Assembly (NCBI GenBank): GCA_027021685.1
Contig: JALUTW010000228.1
Location: 1-11,132 of the forward strand
DNA: 11,132 nucleotides
Direction: 5' to 3'
Origin: Chromatiales bacterium
GTDB lineage: Bacteria; Pseudomonadota; Gammaproteobacteria; CAMYNG01
In this document: positions 1 to 6,829 of the stretch, piece by piece
Position numbering within the stretch: the stretch's first letter is position 1
Layout: every line of letters begins with the position of its first letter
The notes under the pieces: model-generated
Database searches by the model: none
The model's input: the letters and a program-made list of their open reading frames with translations, nothing else
What the model was told of the DNA's origin: nothing
Translations under genes and position numbers: made by a program

Positions 1-1
1 C

Positions 2-109
2 GCCACCGACTGGTCGGCGTTCAAGGACCTGCCGGCCTTCGAGGTGGCCAACCGGCGCAACGCTTATCAGGTGTTTCTGGCCATGGAAGCCGAGATGCTG
101 CAGGAATGA
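2..109 (+). CDS. C-terminal end of an unrecognised gene (partial)
   Basis: An open frame enters from the left edge and ends at a TGA at 107-109, giving 35 residues (ending in FLAMEAEMLQE). Codons are G/C-rich at the third position, like the real genes nearby, and the tail is acidic and looks helical. I do not recognise the family from so short a piece. No T-rich intrinsic terminator follows. GC-rich inverted repeats (for example 131-135 with 142-146) lie just downstream, before the promoter at 173-200. It could also be a chance open frame, but the coding-like composition and the promoter placed after its stop make a real gene end more likely. Confidence 0.5.
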   Translation, partial: ATDWSAFKDLPAFEVANRRNAYQVFLAMEAEMLQE

Positions 110-172
110 GGAGGGTGCCGGTGCCCAACCGCCGGCCTGCCCCGGCCACGGCTCCGGGCCGCGCGGATGGGC

Positions 173-200
173 TTGAGATCGGCCTGTGGCGGCCTATACT
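173..200 (+). promoter_or_regulatory. Sigma70 promoter for the DUF2189 gene
   Basis: TTGAGA at 173-178 and TATACT at 195-200 are separated by 16 bp. Each hexamer matches the sigma70 consensus at 5 of 6 positions. Transcription should start near 207, leaving a leader of about 230 nt before the start codon at 438. Nothing else on the plus strand between 109 and 438 needs a promoter. Confidence 0.65.
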
Positions 201-206
201 CTGAAT

Positions 207-437
207 AGGGGCAGCCGTGTCTGGTCGCGCAGCCATAACCGGGCGTTGCCGGGACCTGTGTCGGAAGTCCGCGCGGACAGCGACGTGAGCCCCGGCCGCG
301 CGCGCGGCCGGGGAACTTGAGACGGGTTCTGATACACACTGCGCAGCAGTCCCATCCGGCTCTTTCCCGGCCCCTCTCGGGTACGAGACCTCTTTCGGGT
401 GATTCTTCCCGCCTGTCCTGTATGGAGGAGGTGCGAA
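207..437 (+). promoter_or_regulatory. Long palindrome-rich 5' leader of the DUF2189 gene
   Basis: The stretch between the promoter and the DUF2189 start contains no convincing gene but several self-complementary blocks. There is a perfect 12-nt palindrome at 267-278 and a perfect 24-nt palindrome at 290-313 (arms CCCCGGCCGCGC / GCGCGGCCGGGG). A small hairpin lies at 375-388 (TCTCG / CGAGA around a four-base loop). No T-run follows the 24-nt palindrome, so it is not a classical terminator. A 23-codon frame starting with GTG at 217 ends at 288, directly before the large palindrome, but it may be chance. I recognise no known riboswitch class. Possible roles are an untranslated control element or a small RNA. 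Confidence 0.4.
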
Positions 438-1211
438 ATGAATACCGCTGTTTCCGGTGAGAACAACGCCCCGCTGTATGCCGGGTGTCGCAGGCTTGCG
501 CTCGATGCCCCCTTCAGATGGCTGAGAAAGGGGTGGCAGGACTTTCGGCGCGCACCTTTGCACAGCCTGGCCTACGGGGTGATATTCACCGCCATCGGCT
601 GGTTGCTGATCTACCTGTCAAGGGTGGACATGATCTATTTTCTGCTGGGCCTGTTTGCCGCCGTGCTGGTCGTGGGGCCGGCGCTCGCATTCGGCCTGTA
701 TGACGCAAGCCGGCAGATCGAGCTCAACCGCAGTCCCAGCTTTCGGCACGAGCGAAGAAAGGCTCTGCATGAGATGGGGCACGAGCTCATGCTCGCCTTG
801 TGGCTGAGCCTGACGTTCATGGTCCTGCTTCTTCTGATAGCAACGGTCATGGATGTGGTCGTGGCGCCTCCGCCATATCCCGTTCGTGCCGCGGTGCCCA
901 TGACCGACACGGCATTCCTGGTGGTGGCGGCCGTCTTCGGGGTCCTGCTGTTTTGCATCAGTGCCTTCGCGTTGCCCATGATCGTGGACCAGGACGCAAC
1001 CGCGGTGACCGCCATCGCCACCAGTCTCAACGCCGTATGGCGGAACAAGGGGGTCATCGCCCTGTGGGCGTTGCTGGTTCTGGTGCTTGCGGCCGCGGGA
1101 TTTGCCACGGCACTGGCGGGATTCATGGTCATTGCACCGGTGCTCGGCTACGCGACATGGCATGCGTACCGGGAGGCCATCGTCGCCGGGGATCGCGGCC
1201 AACGATACTGA
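438..1211 (+). CDS. DUF2189 family integral membrane protein
   Basis: The product is 257 residues with about five or six hydrophobic segments (roughly 44-60, 64-85, 117-141, 159-180 and 206-240). A soluble N-terminus carries the WLRKGWQDF block (28-36). A second block, PMIVDQDA (180-187), precedes a helix with ATSLNAVWRN. These two blocks and the length fit DUF2189, a family of inner membrane proteins of unknown function found widely in Proteobacteria. The start at 438 is chosen because GGAGGAGG lies about 7 nt upstream; the frame stays open to 399 without a ribosome site. It has its own promoter at 173-200 and ends convergently with the diguanylate cyclase gene, so it appears monocistronic. 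No catalytic motif is visible. Confidence 0.85.
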   Translation: MNTAVSGENNAPLYAGCRRLALDAPFRWLRKGWQDFRRAPLHSLAYGVIFTAIGWLLIYLSRVDMIYFLLGLFAAVLVVGPALAFGLYDASRQIELNRSPSFRHERRKALHEMGHELMLALWLSLTFMVLLLLIATVMDVVVAPPPYPVRAAVPMTDTAFLVVAAVFGVLLFCISAFALPMIVDQDATAVTAIATSLNAVWRNKGVIALWALLVLVLAAAGFATALAGFMVIAPVLGYATWHAYREAIVAGDRGQRY

Positions 1212-1227
1212 TTCACCGTTTCTGGAT

Positions 1228-1254
1228 GCCGGCCGCCAGGGAAGGACGGCCGGC
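1228..1254 (+). terminator. Hairpin between convergent genes
   Basis: GCCGGCCG (1228-1235) and CGGCCGGC (1247-1254) form a perfect 8-bp stem with an 11-nt loop. It lies 16 nt after the DUF2189 stop and is followed by TCTTGT, a poor U-tract. It may act as a weak terminator in either direction. A perfect 14-nt palindrome (GGCCTGATCAGGCC, 1269-1282) lies between it and the end of the opposing gene. Confidence 0.45.
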
Positions 1255-1315
1255 TCTTGTGGGCCGCGGGCCTGATCAGGCCACCCCCGAACCGCCTGAC
1301 CTGCAATCTTCCGGC

Positions 1316-2626
1316 CTACGCACCGCCGCTGGCGGTTTCGGGCTGCTGGCCGCCGGCCACGGTGTTGCCACCCAGGGCCTTGGCCTCGTCCAGCGCCGCC
1401 GCGGCACAGGCCACCAGCGGTTCCACCGCATCGCCGTCATCGGGGTATACCGCCAGGCCGATGCTCACGGTGATCCGCCGGGCCGGCATGCCGGTGGCGA
1501 GTGCCAGGTCCTGCCCGGCGATGTGGCGGCGCAGGCGGTGGGCGGTGGCCAGGGCGTCGTCCACCCCGATGTCCGGCATGACGATGACGAACTCGTCGTT
1601 GCCGAAACGGGCCACGATGTCCACCGGCCGGACCAGGCGGCTCAGGGTCACGGCCAGGATGCGCAGGGCCTCGTCACCGGCCAGGTGGCCCAATTCCTCG
1701 TTGAGACGGCCAAGACCATCCACATCCACCATGAGGAGGGCAAAGGGCTGGGCGTAGCGGCGCGCCCGCTCCAGCTCGGTGTCGAAGCGGGCCTTGAACT
1801 CACGGCGGTTGATGAGCCCGGTGAGACTGTCGTGGATGGTGTGCAACTGCACCGTGTTCTGGCTGCTGCGCAGCATGCCGGCCATGCAGTTGTAGCCGTC
1901 GGCCAGCCGTCCCAGCTCACCCGGGTCGGCGCTCTCCACCCGGTGATCCAGCTCGCCGCTCATGATTCGCTCGGCCCCCCGGCGCAGGCGGCGCAAGGGC
2001 TCGAATACCGCCAGGTACAGCAGGCCGCCGGCGGTGAGGGCGAACAGGAAGCCGAAGAAGGCCACGGCGGCGATGACCAGCACCGCATCCTTGTGATTCT
2101 GCAGCGCCCGGTAGAGGCCGGTGCGCGTGGCCTTGTGCACGGTGGACTCGAATTCCCCCAGTTGCCGCAGAACGGTGTCCACGGCGGCGGTGACGTCTCC
2201 GGGGCTGGTGGCGGCGTCCGGCTCCAGTCGTGGCCGCAACGAGGCCCAGGTGGCCGCCGCCTGCTCCAGGCCCGCCCGGCCGTGGAGGCGGGCCAGGCCG
2301 GTGGCCCGCGACTGGTCGAACAGGGTGTCCACGTCGTCCGCCAGCAGGGCCAGGGCGGCACCGGCCTCGGGCGTCGGGTCCAGCTGCAGGCGCCGGTGAA
2401 GCACGGGCACCCGGCGCAGCTGGTACTGCAGCTCGGTGACCACGTGGAGATCGTCGAACAGGCTTTCCACTGCGCCATCGAGGGTACGCAGGGAATTGAC
2501 GAAGTAGACGTAACCCAGCCCGGCCAGGACCGCCAGCGGGATCAGCATCGCAGTGATGGCCAGCACCACGCGCAGGCGCAGGGAGGAAAGGAGTCGATGG
2601 CGCCGCTGTGTGGTCGAGGTATCCAT
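1316..2626 (-). CDS. Membrane HAMP-GGDEF protein, putative diguanylate cyclase with GNDEF site
   Basis: The product is 436 residues: TM1 about 17-43, a mostly helical periplasmic sensor about 44-180, TM2 about 181-207, HAMP about 207-258, and a GGDEF domain about 264-425. GGDEF domains make c-di-GMP from two GTP. Kept features are D301 and D303, N309, G313-H314, G317-D318 and the inhibitory I-site R333-x-x-D336 five residues before the active-site loop. The signature itself reads GNDEF (342-346). The usual F-K pair after DxD is L305-G306, and the Y of the ALYxAK block is D. Activity is therefore likely but not certain. The start at 2626 has GGAG 9 nt upstream and begins just before TM1; upstream extension runs into mltF in another frame. 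Co-transcription from mltF (133-nt gap) is possible, besides its own promoter. Confidence 0.88.
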   Translation of the reverse strand: MDTSTTQRRHRLLSSLRLRVVLAITAMLIPLAVLAGLGYVYFVNSLRTLDGAVESLFDDLHVVTELQYQLRRVPVLHRRLQLDPTPEAGAALALLADDVDTLFDQSRATGLARLHGRAGLEQAAATWASLRPRLEPDAATSPGDVTAAVDTVLRQLGEFESTVHKATRTGLYRALQNHKDAVLVIAAVAFFGFLFALTAGGLLYLAVFEPLRRLRRGAERIMSGELDHRVESADPGELGRLADGYNCMAGMLRSSQNTVQLHTIHDSLTGLINRREFKARFDTELERARRYAQPFALLMVDVDGLGRLNEELGHLAGDEALRILAVTLSRLVRPVDIVARFGNDEFVIVMPDIGVDDALATAHRLRRHIAGQDLALATGMPARRITVSIGLAVYPDDGDAVEPLVACAAAALDEAKALGGNTVAGGQQPETASGGA

Positions 2627-2680
2627 CCGTGGGGGCTCCGCCCGGGGCGGACGCCACCCGTGGCGCCCGCATTGGGTTTG

Positions 2681-2689
2681 AGTATAGCA
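2681..2689 (-). promoter_or_regulatory. Extended -10 promoter of the GGDEF gene
   Basis: The minus strand reads TGCTATACT (TG at 2689-2688, TATACT at 2686-2681), an extended -10 element with 5 of 6 matches. No good -35 is seen at 16-18 bp, which extended -10 promoters tolerate. The expected start is near 2674, leaving about 48 nt of leader. That leader has small GC-rich hairpins (2638-2650 and 2652-2665), one ending at the ribosome site. Confidence 0.5.
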
Positions 2690-2759
2690 GGCCGCCGGTG
2701 TCTGCTGGCGGAACCAGAACCCGTGTTCCGCGCGGCCGCGGGGAATTCCGAGACAGGTT

Positions 2760-4190
2760 CTACAGTGCCGGGGTGGCGATGGCCAGCACCGGCCGGCGCG
2801 GCGGCGCCGGCTGCTCCCGCTGCAGGTACCAGTCGAGAATGTCGTAATAGCTGCGGATGTTCTCCACGTAGCGCACGGGTTCGTTGCCACGGGCGTAGCC
2901 GTAGCGCGTGGTACGGTACCACTTGCGCTTGCGCAGCAGCGGCAGGTTCTCGCGCACACTGGCCCAGGCATCCGGGTTGCCGCCGCGCCGGCGGGTGATG
3001 TCGCGGGCATCCTCCAGGTGCCCGAAACCCACGTTGTAGGCGGCCAGGGCCAGCCAGGTGCGGTCGGGCTCGGGAATGTGGGCCGGGATGCGTTCGATGA
3101 GCCGCGCCAGGTAGCGGGCGCCGCCCTCGATGCTCTGTACCGGGTCGGTGCGGCGGCGGATACCCAGGTGGCGGGCGGTGGCACGGGTCAGCATCATCAT
3201 GCCGCGCACCCCGGTGGGCGAGACCGCGTGGGGATTCCAGTGGGACTCCTGGTAGGCCACCGCGGCCAGCAGCTTCCAGTCCAGGCCGTGCCGCTCGGCG
3301 GCTGCTTCGAACAGCTCGCGGTAGCGCGGCAGGCGCCGCTTGACGTGGCGGAGGAAGGTGCGGGTGCCGGCGTAGTCGTAGCGGTCCACGTGCCGATAGT
3401 AACCCTGCACCAGCCGCGCCAGATCGCCGCTGGACTCCAGGCGCCGGAAGTAGTCCTGCGCGGCCCGGTAGAGGCTGTCGTCCTCGCCGAGCGCGAAGGC
3501 CCAGGCCAGGGGCTGGGGTTCGGACACGTCCAGCGCCACCTCCAGGTTGGGGAAGAAGCGCCGGTTGAGCGCCAGTTCGTTGGAGTCCACGATGGTGTAG
3601 TCGATGAGGTTCTCGGCCACCAGCTGCAGCAGCTCCATGCTGTCGGTCTCCGGCGACTCGCGCCAGGTGAGGTCCGGGTGCCGGGCCTTGAGGCGGCGCA
3701 GCAGCTCCGCGTGGCTGCTGTCGGCCACCACTTCCAGGTCGCCGCGGCGGGCCGCTTCCACCAGGCTCCGGGGGGCTTCCCCGCCGCGCCGGTAGACGAG
3801 CTGCTGGGTGATGTGCTGATAGGGTGGGGCGAAGCGTACCAGGCGGGCGCGGGCCTCGGTCACGGTGAGGCCGGCGGCGGCCAGGTCGGCGCGGCCCTCG
3901 CGCACGCCGTCCAGGATCTCCTGCAGGGTGTCCGGGGTCTCGATGACCAGTTCCACGCCCAGCTCGTCGGCGAAGCGGCGCAGGAGTTCATATTCCAGGC
4001 CCGCGGGCCCGGCCGGACCTTCGTAAAAGGTGGTGGCGGCCTGGCGGCTCAGGACCCGCAGCTCGCCGCGGGCCTTGACCTTCTCCAGCTGGGTGGAGGG
4101 CGGGGCGCAGGCCACCAGGATGACCGCGGTGGCCACCACGGCTGCGCCCATGACCCCACAGACGCGGCGCTTGTGAAGTGAGAACCCCAT
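2760..4190 (-). CDS. mltF: Membrane-bound lytic murein transglycosylase F
   Basis: The product is 476 residues and cleaves the MurNAc-GlcNAc bond of peptidoglycan, leaving a 1,6-anhydro end. A lipoprotein signal ends in LVAC with C28, so it is probably anchored in the outer membrane facing the periplasm. Residues about 36-265 form a solute-binding-protein family 3 module, the hallmark of MltF. The C-terminal SLT domain (about 285-420) has the catalytic Glu E315 in AYQESHWNP, then GVRGMMMLT and LAAYNVGFGHLEDA, all typical of the family. The length is close to that of known MltF proteins. ATG at 4190 is chosen over the adjoining GTG at 4193 because AGGA lies 7 nt before the ATG. Its promoter is back to back with that of the tRNA-Ser gene, and the GGDEF gene follows downstream on the same strand. 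Confidence 0.95.
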   Translation of the reverse strand: MGFSLHKRRVCGVMGAAVVATAVILVACAPPSTQLEKVKARGELRVLSRQAATTFYEGPAGPAGLEYELLRRFADELGVELVIETPDTLQEILDGVREGRADLAAAGLTVTEARARLVRFAPPYQHITQQLVYRRGGEAPRSLVEAARRGDLEVVADSSHAELLRRLKARHPDLTWRESPETDSMELLQLVAENLIDYTIVDSNELALNRRFFPNLEVALDVSEPQPLAWAFALGEDDSLYRAAQDYFRRLESSGDLARLVQGYYRHVDRYDYAGTRTFLRHVKRRLPRYRELFEAAAERHGLDWKLLAAVAYQESHWNPHAVSPTGVRGMMMLTRATARHLGIRRRTDPVQSIEGGARYLARLIERIPAHIPEPDRTWLALAAYNVGFGHLEDARDITRRRGGNPDAWASVRENLPLLRKRKWYRTTRYGYARGNEPVRYVENIRSYYDILDWYLQREQPAPPRRPVLAIATPAL

Positions 4191-4232
4191 CACGCTTTCC
4201 TATCGTCCCCGCCGCTTCCGGCTTGAGCCGCC

Positions 4233-4252
4233 GCCCCGCTGCAAAGTGGGGC
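4233..4252. repeat. Hairpin in the mltF leader
   Basis: GCCCCGCT and AGTGGGGC pair (one G-T wobble on the plus strand) around a GCAA loop of the GNRA type. On the minus strand, within the mltF leader, the stem has one A-C mismatch. It lies just downstream of the predicted mltF start site near 4260. Its role is unknown. Confidence 0.3.
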
Positions 4253-4266
4253 AGGTTTAACAGAAA

Positions 4267-4275
4267 ATTATAACA
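4267..4275 (-). promoter_or_regulatory. Extended -10 promoter of mltF
   Basis: The minus strand reads TGTTATAAT: a perfect TATAAT (4272-4267) with the extended TG one base upstream (4275-4274). The -35 region is weak (TTCGGC at 18 bp). The start is expected near 4260, giving a leader of about 70 nt before the ATG at 4190. Confidence 0.6.
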
Positions 4276-4280
4276 TTCTG

Positions 4281-4310
4281 TTGTTGATCGGCCGAATTTG
4301 GTCGTATCCT
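4281..4310 (+). promoter_or_regulatory. Promoter of tRNA-Ser
   Basis: TATCCT at 4305-4310 lies 10 bp before the mature tRNA 5' end. Either TTGTTG (4281-4286, 18-bp spacing) or TTGATC (4284-4289, 15-bp spacing) can serve as -35. The GC-rich stretch after the -10 (GGGCTCC, 4314-4320) resembles the discriminator of stable-RNA promoters under stringent control. Confidence 0.5.
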
Positions 4311-4320
4311 ATCGGGCTCC

Positions 4321-4411
<91 letters not shown>

Positions 4412-4452
4412 TCCATGGCAAAGGGGGTCCGGAGGGCCCCCTTTGCCATGGA
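4412..4452. repeat. Perfect 16-bp inverted repeat directly after tRNA-Ser
   Basis: The arm TCCATGGCAAAGGGGG (4412-4427) is exactly complementary to 4437-4452. Three more pairs (one G-T) can close the loop to three bases (4431-4433), giving a 19-bp stem. It begins immediately after the encoded CCA. It could halt transcription or mark the processing site of the tRNA precursor, but there is no T-run on either side, so calling it an intrinsic terminator would be unsafe. Confidence 0.75.
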
Positions 4453-4461
4453 CAGGTTGGT

Positions 4462-4475
4462 GGATTCGAACCCAC
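4462..4475 (-). repeat. Inverted 14-nt copy of the tRNA-Ser T-arm
   Basis: Read on the minus strand, this is an exact copy of tRNA positions 4384-4397 (GTGGGTTCGAATCC). Compared with the tRNA it then lacks one C, which breaks the T-stem. It is followed by the same 16-nt block that follows the tRNA. No acceptor or anticodon stem can be found around it, so it is a fragment and not a second tRNA. Confidence 0.6.
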
Positions 4476-4580
4476 GGAAATCAAAAGGTTGGGTTCGGTC
4501 CGGGCGGCGCAGGCCCGAGTCATCCCGCCCTCTGCGCTCCGTGTTCCATTTAACATGTTGATATCCCTGAACTTATCTGA

Positions 4581-4608
4581 CAAGCCGCTTCCCTCGCGGG
4601 AAGGCTTG
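4581..4608. repeat. Hairpin upstream of uup
   Basis: CAAGC (4581-4585) pairs with GCTTG (4604-4608), and CTTCCC (4588-4593) pairs with GGGAAG (4598-4603), around a TCGC loop with a 2-nt bulge. A pyrimidine-rich stretch follows (CCTTCCTTTC). It lies in the stretch 4476-4697, which holds no gene that I can see. It could be a terminator for the tRNA transcript or a uup leader hairpin. I could not find a convincing uup promoter. Confidence 0.4.
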
Positions 4609-4697
4609 AGGCACCTTCCTTTCAAGTATAGGGGCGCGCTGCACCCGGCACAGTACCGCGTTCGCGTTAGGGCCACCGGGGGATGGGGAAGCCCGGA

Positions 4698-6632
4698 ATG
4701 GCGCTGTTGAGGCTGGAGGGCCTGGGCCTGACTGCTGGCGGCAGGCCCTTGCTGGAGCAGGGAGAGCTTGCCGTCGAACCCGGAGAGCGCGTCGCCCTGG
4801 TGGGGCGCAACGGCACCGGCAAGTCCACCCTGCTCAGGGTCCTGGCCGGCCTGCGGGAGCCCGACGAGGGCGAGGTCTGGCGGGCGCCGGGCCTGCGCAC
4901 GGGCTACCTTCCACAACATGCAGAGATCGACGCCGATGGCAGCGTGTTCGATGTTGTTAGCCTCGGTTTGTCGCAAGCCGGGGATCTGCTGCGGCGCCAC
5001 CACGAGCTTTCGGCGCGCCTGGGCACCGGGGCCACGGCAGCGGAGCTGGAGAGCCTGCACCGGCTGCAGCAGGAACTGGAGGCGTGCGACGGCTGGCGCC
5101 TGCAGCAGCGGGTGGAGGCGGCCATCAGCCGGCTGGGCCTGGATCCGGAAACCGGGGTGTCCACCCTCTCGGGCGGCGGACGGCGCCGGGTTCTGCTGGC
5201 CCGCGCGCTGGTGAACGAGCCGGACCTGCTCCTGCTGGACGAGCCCACCAACCACCTGGACATCGAGGCGGTCACCCGCCTGGAGGAGATGCTGGCCGGG
5301 CTGCCCGCGGCGGTGGTGTTCGTCACCCACGATCGGGCCTTCCTGCGCCGGCTGGCCACCCGTATCGTGGATCTCGACCTGCGGCGGCTCACGAGCTGGC
5401 CCGGTGACTACGACCGGTACCTGGAGCGCAAGGCCCAGTGGCTGGAGGCGGAGGCTCGGGCCCGCCGGCGCCAGGACAGGCACCTGGCGGAGGAGGAGGC
5501 CTGGCTGCGGCAGGGCGTGAAGGCCCGCCGGCGCCGGGACCAGGGCCGCCTGCGGGCGCTGGCCGCGCTGCGCGAGGCCCGGGCGCGCCGCGCCGAGGCC
5601 GTGGGGCAGGCACGGCTCGAGGCCGAGGCCGGGGAGCCGTCGGGCAAGGTGGTGGTGGAAGCCCGGAACCTGCTGGTGCGGGCCGGGGAGCGGGTCCTGG
5701 TGGACGGCTTTTCCATCCGCATCATGCGCGGGGACCGGGTCGGGGTGGCGGGGCCCAACGGATGCGGCAAGACCACGCTGCTGAAGGTGCTGCTGGGGGA
5801 ACGGGCCCCGGAGGCCGGAGAGGTTCACCGCGGCACCCGGGTGCGCGTGGCCTGTTTCGACCAGGAGCGGCGCCGGCTGGACCCGGCGGCCACGGTGCTG
5901 GACAACCTCAACCACGGCGCGCAGACCGTGACCGTCAACGGCCGCAGCTGCTCGGTGTTCGGATACCTGCGCCGGTTCCTGTTCACGCCCGAGCAGATTC
6001 GGTCCCCGGTGTCCACGCTCTCCGGCGGCGAGCGCAGCCGCCTGATGCTGGCGCGCCTGTTCACCCGGCCCGCCAATCTGCTGGTGCTGGACGAGCCCAC
6101 CAACGACCTGGACGTGGAAACCCTGGAGCTCCTGGAGGAGCTGGTGGCCGAGTACGAGGGGACCGTCATCGTGGTGAGCCACGACCGGGAGTTCCTCGAT
6201 CGCACCGTGACCAGCCTCGTGGCCTTCGAGGGCGGGGGCCGGGTCCGCGAGTACGTCGGGGGCTGGAGCGACTGGGTGCGACAGCGGTCACGGAACCGCA
6301 AGCCGGAGCCGGACGTGATTAAAGTCGGGGACACGGCGGCCGACAAGCGGAGGACGCGGAAGCGTGCCCGTCCGGCCCGGCTGGGTTACCGCGAGCAGCG
6401 GGAGCTGGCCGCGCTGCCCGAGCGCATCGAGGCCCTGGAGGCGGAGCAGGCGGCGCTCAATGCGGCCATGTGCGAGCCGGATTTCTTCCGCCGCGACGGG
6501 GCCGAGATCGCCGCCGCCCGGTCCAGGCTCGCGGCACTGGAGGCCGAGCTGGAGCAGGCCTACGCCCGCTGGCAGGAGCTGGAGGCGCTGGCCGCCGGCG
6601 GCACCGGCCGGGACGGCCCGGCCGCATCCTGA
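4698..6632 (+). CDS. uup: ABC-F ATPase Uup
   Basis: The product is 644 residues with two ABC ATPase domains and no membrane segments. Domain 1 has Walker A GRNGTGKST (36-44), signature LSGGG (157-161), DEPTNHLD (181-188) and H211. A charged linker (about 240-315) follows. Domain 2 has GPNGCGKTT (352-360), LSGGE (441-445), DEPTND (465-470) and H495. A C-terminal coiled coil (about 565-632, with GYREQRELAALPERIEALE) separates Uup from EttA and other ABC-F proteins. ABC-F proteins act on ribosomes; Uup loss in Escherichia coli affects precise excision of transposons, and its C-terminal domain binds DNA. The start is ATG 4698, which gives the usual MALL beginning with GGGGA 8 nt upstream; ATG 4683 has no properly spaced ribosome site. 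Confidence 0.95.
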   Translation: MALLRLEGLGLTAGGRPLLEQGELAVEPGERVALVGRNGTGKSTLLRVLAGLREPDEGEVWRAPGLRTGYLPQHAEIDADGSVFDVVSLGLSQAGDLLRRHHELSARLGTGATAAELESLHRLQQELEACDGWRLQQRVEAAISRLGLDPETGVSTLSGGGRRRVLLARALVNEPDLLLLDEPTNHLDIEAVTRLEEMLAGLPAAVVFVTHDRAFLRRLATRIVDLDLRRLTSWPGDYDRYLERKAQWLEAEARARRRQDRHLAEEEAWLRQGVKARRRRDQGRLRALAALREARARRAEAVGQARLEAEAGEPSGKVVVEARNLLVRAGERVLVDGFSIRIMRGDRVGVAGPNGCGKTTLLKVLLGERAPEAGEVHRGTRVRVACFDQERRRLDPAATVLDNLNHGAQTVTVNGRSCSVFGYLRRFLFTPEQIRSPVSTLSGGERSRLMLARLFTRPANLLVLDEPTNDLDVETLELLEELVAEYEGTVIVVSHDREFLDRTVTSLVAFEGGGRVREYVGGWSDWVRQRSRNRKPEPDVIKVGDTAADKRRTRKRARPARLGYREQRELAALPERIEALEAEQAALNAAMCEPDFFRRDGAEIAAARSRLAALEAELEQAYARWQELEALAAGGTGRDGPAAS

Positions 6633-6634
6633 CC

Positions 6635-6660
6635 GGCAGGCTGTCGAAAAACAGCCTGCC
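6635..6660. repeat. Perfect 10-bp hairpin after uup
   Basis: GGCAGGCTGT (6635-6644) and ACAGCCTGCC (6651-6660) form a perfect stem around the loop CGAAAA, starting 2 nt after the uup stop. No T-run follows, so it is either a factor-assisted 3' end or a repeat element. Confidence 0.6.
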
Positions 6661-6747
6661 CGGGCGGGGCAGGGAGGTCCCGCCCGCAAATCGGGCGCGC
6701 AGGCGCTTGATTCGGCGCAGCCGAACCCGGGCCTGCGCGGGGTTCGG
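6661..6747. repeat. Two further hairpins between uup and the OMP gene
   Basis: CGGGCGGG (6661-6668) pairs with CCCGCCCG (6679-6686). Next, CGCGCAGGC (6696-6704) pairs with GCCTGCGCG (6731-6739), enclosing a second stem TTCGGC / GCCGAA (6711-6716 with 6720-6725). An alternative stem CCGAACCC / GGGTTCGG (6721-6728 with 6740-6747) would compete with both. All stems are exact. The rest of the gap up to 6829 holds only the ribosome site of the next gene. Confidence 0.5.
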
Positions 6748-6829
6748 GGCGTCGAAGAAGCCAGGATGACCTTGTTCGGCATCCTGCTGGTGAACCTGAA
6801 CGGAACACATCCAAACAAGGGGATACATA

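Noticed and set aside
217..288. 23-codon leader peptide
   Set aside because: It has a GTG start and only a modest ribosome site, and such short frames are common by chance. It is mentioned only as part of the leader finding.
800..2998. 732-codon open frame on the plus strand
   Set aside because: It overlaps the DUF2189 gene out of frame and is antisense to the GGDEF protein and to mltF, both strongly supported by motifs. It has no recognisable domain.
2627..3184. N-terminal extension of the GGDEF gene into mltF
   Set aside because: The extra residues are out of frame with mltF and low in complexity. The start at 2626 has a ribosome site, lies just before TM1 and follows an extended -10 promoter.
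3018..4181. 387-codon open frame on the plus strand
   Set aside because: It is antisense to mltF, whose lipobox, substrate-binding module and SLT motifs are all intact.
4453..4550. Second, minus-strand tRNA gene after tRNA-Ser
   Set aside because: Only a T-arm fragment is present; its stem is broken by a one-base loss and no matching acceptor or anticodon stem exists.
4683..4697. Earlier ATG for uup at 4683
   Set aside because: The purine-rich sequence abuts this ATG with no spacing, while ATG 4698 has a well-spaced site and gives the usual Uup N-terminus.
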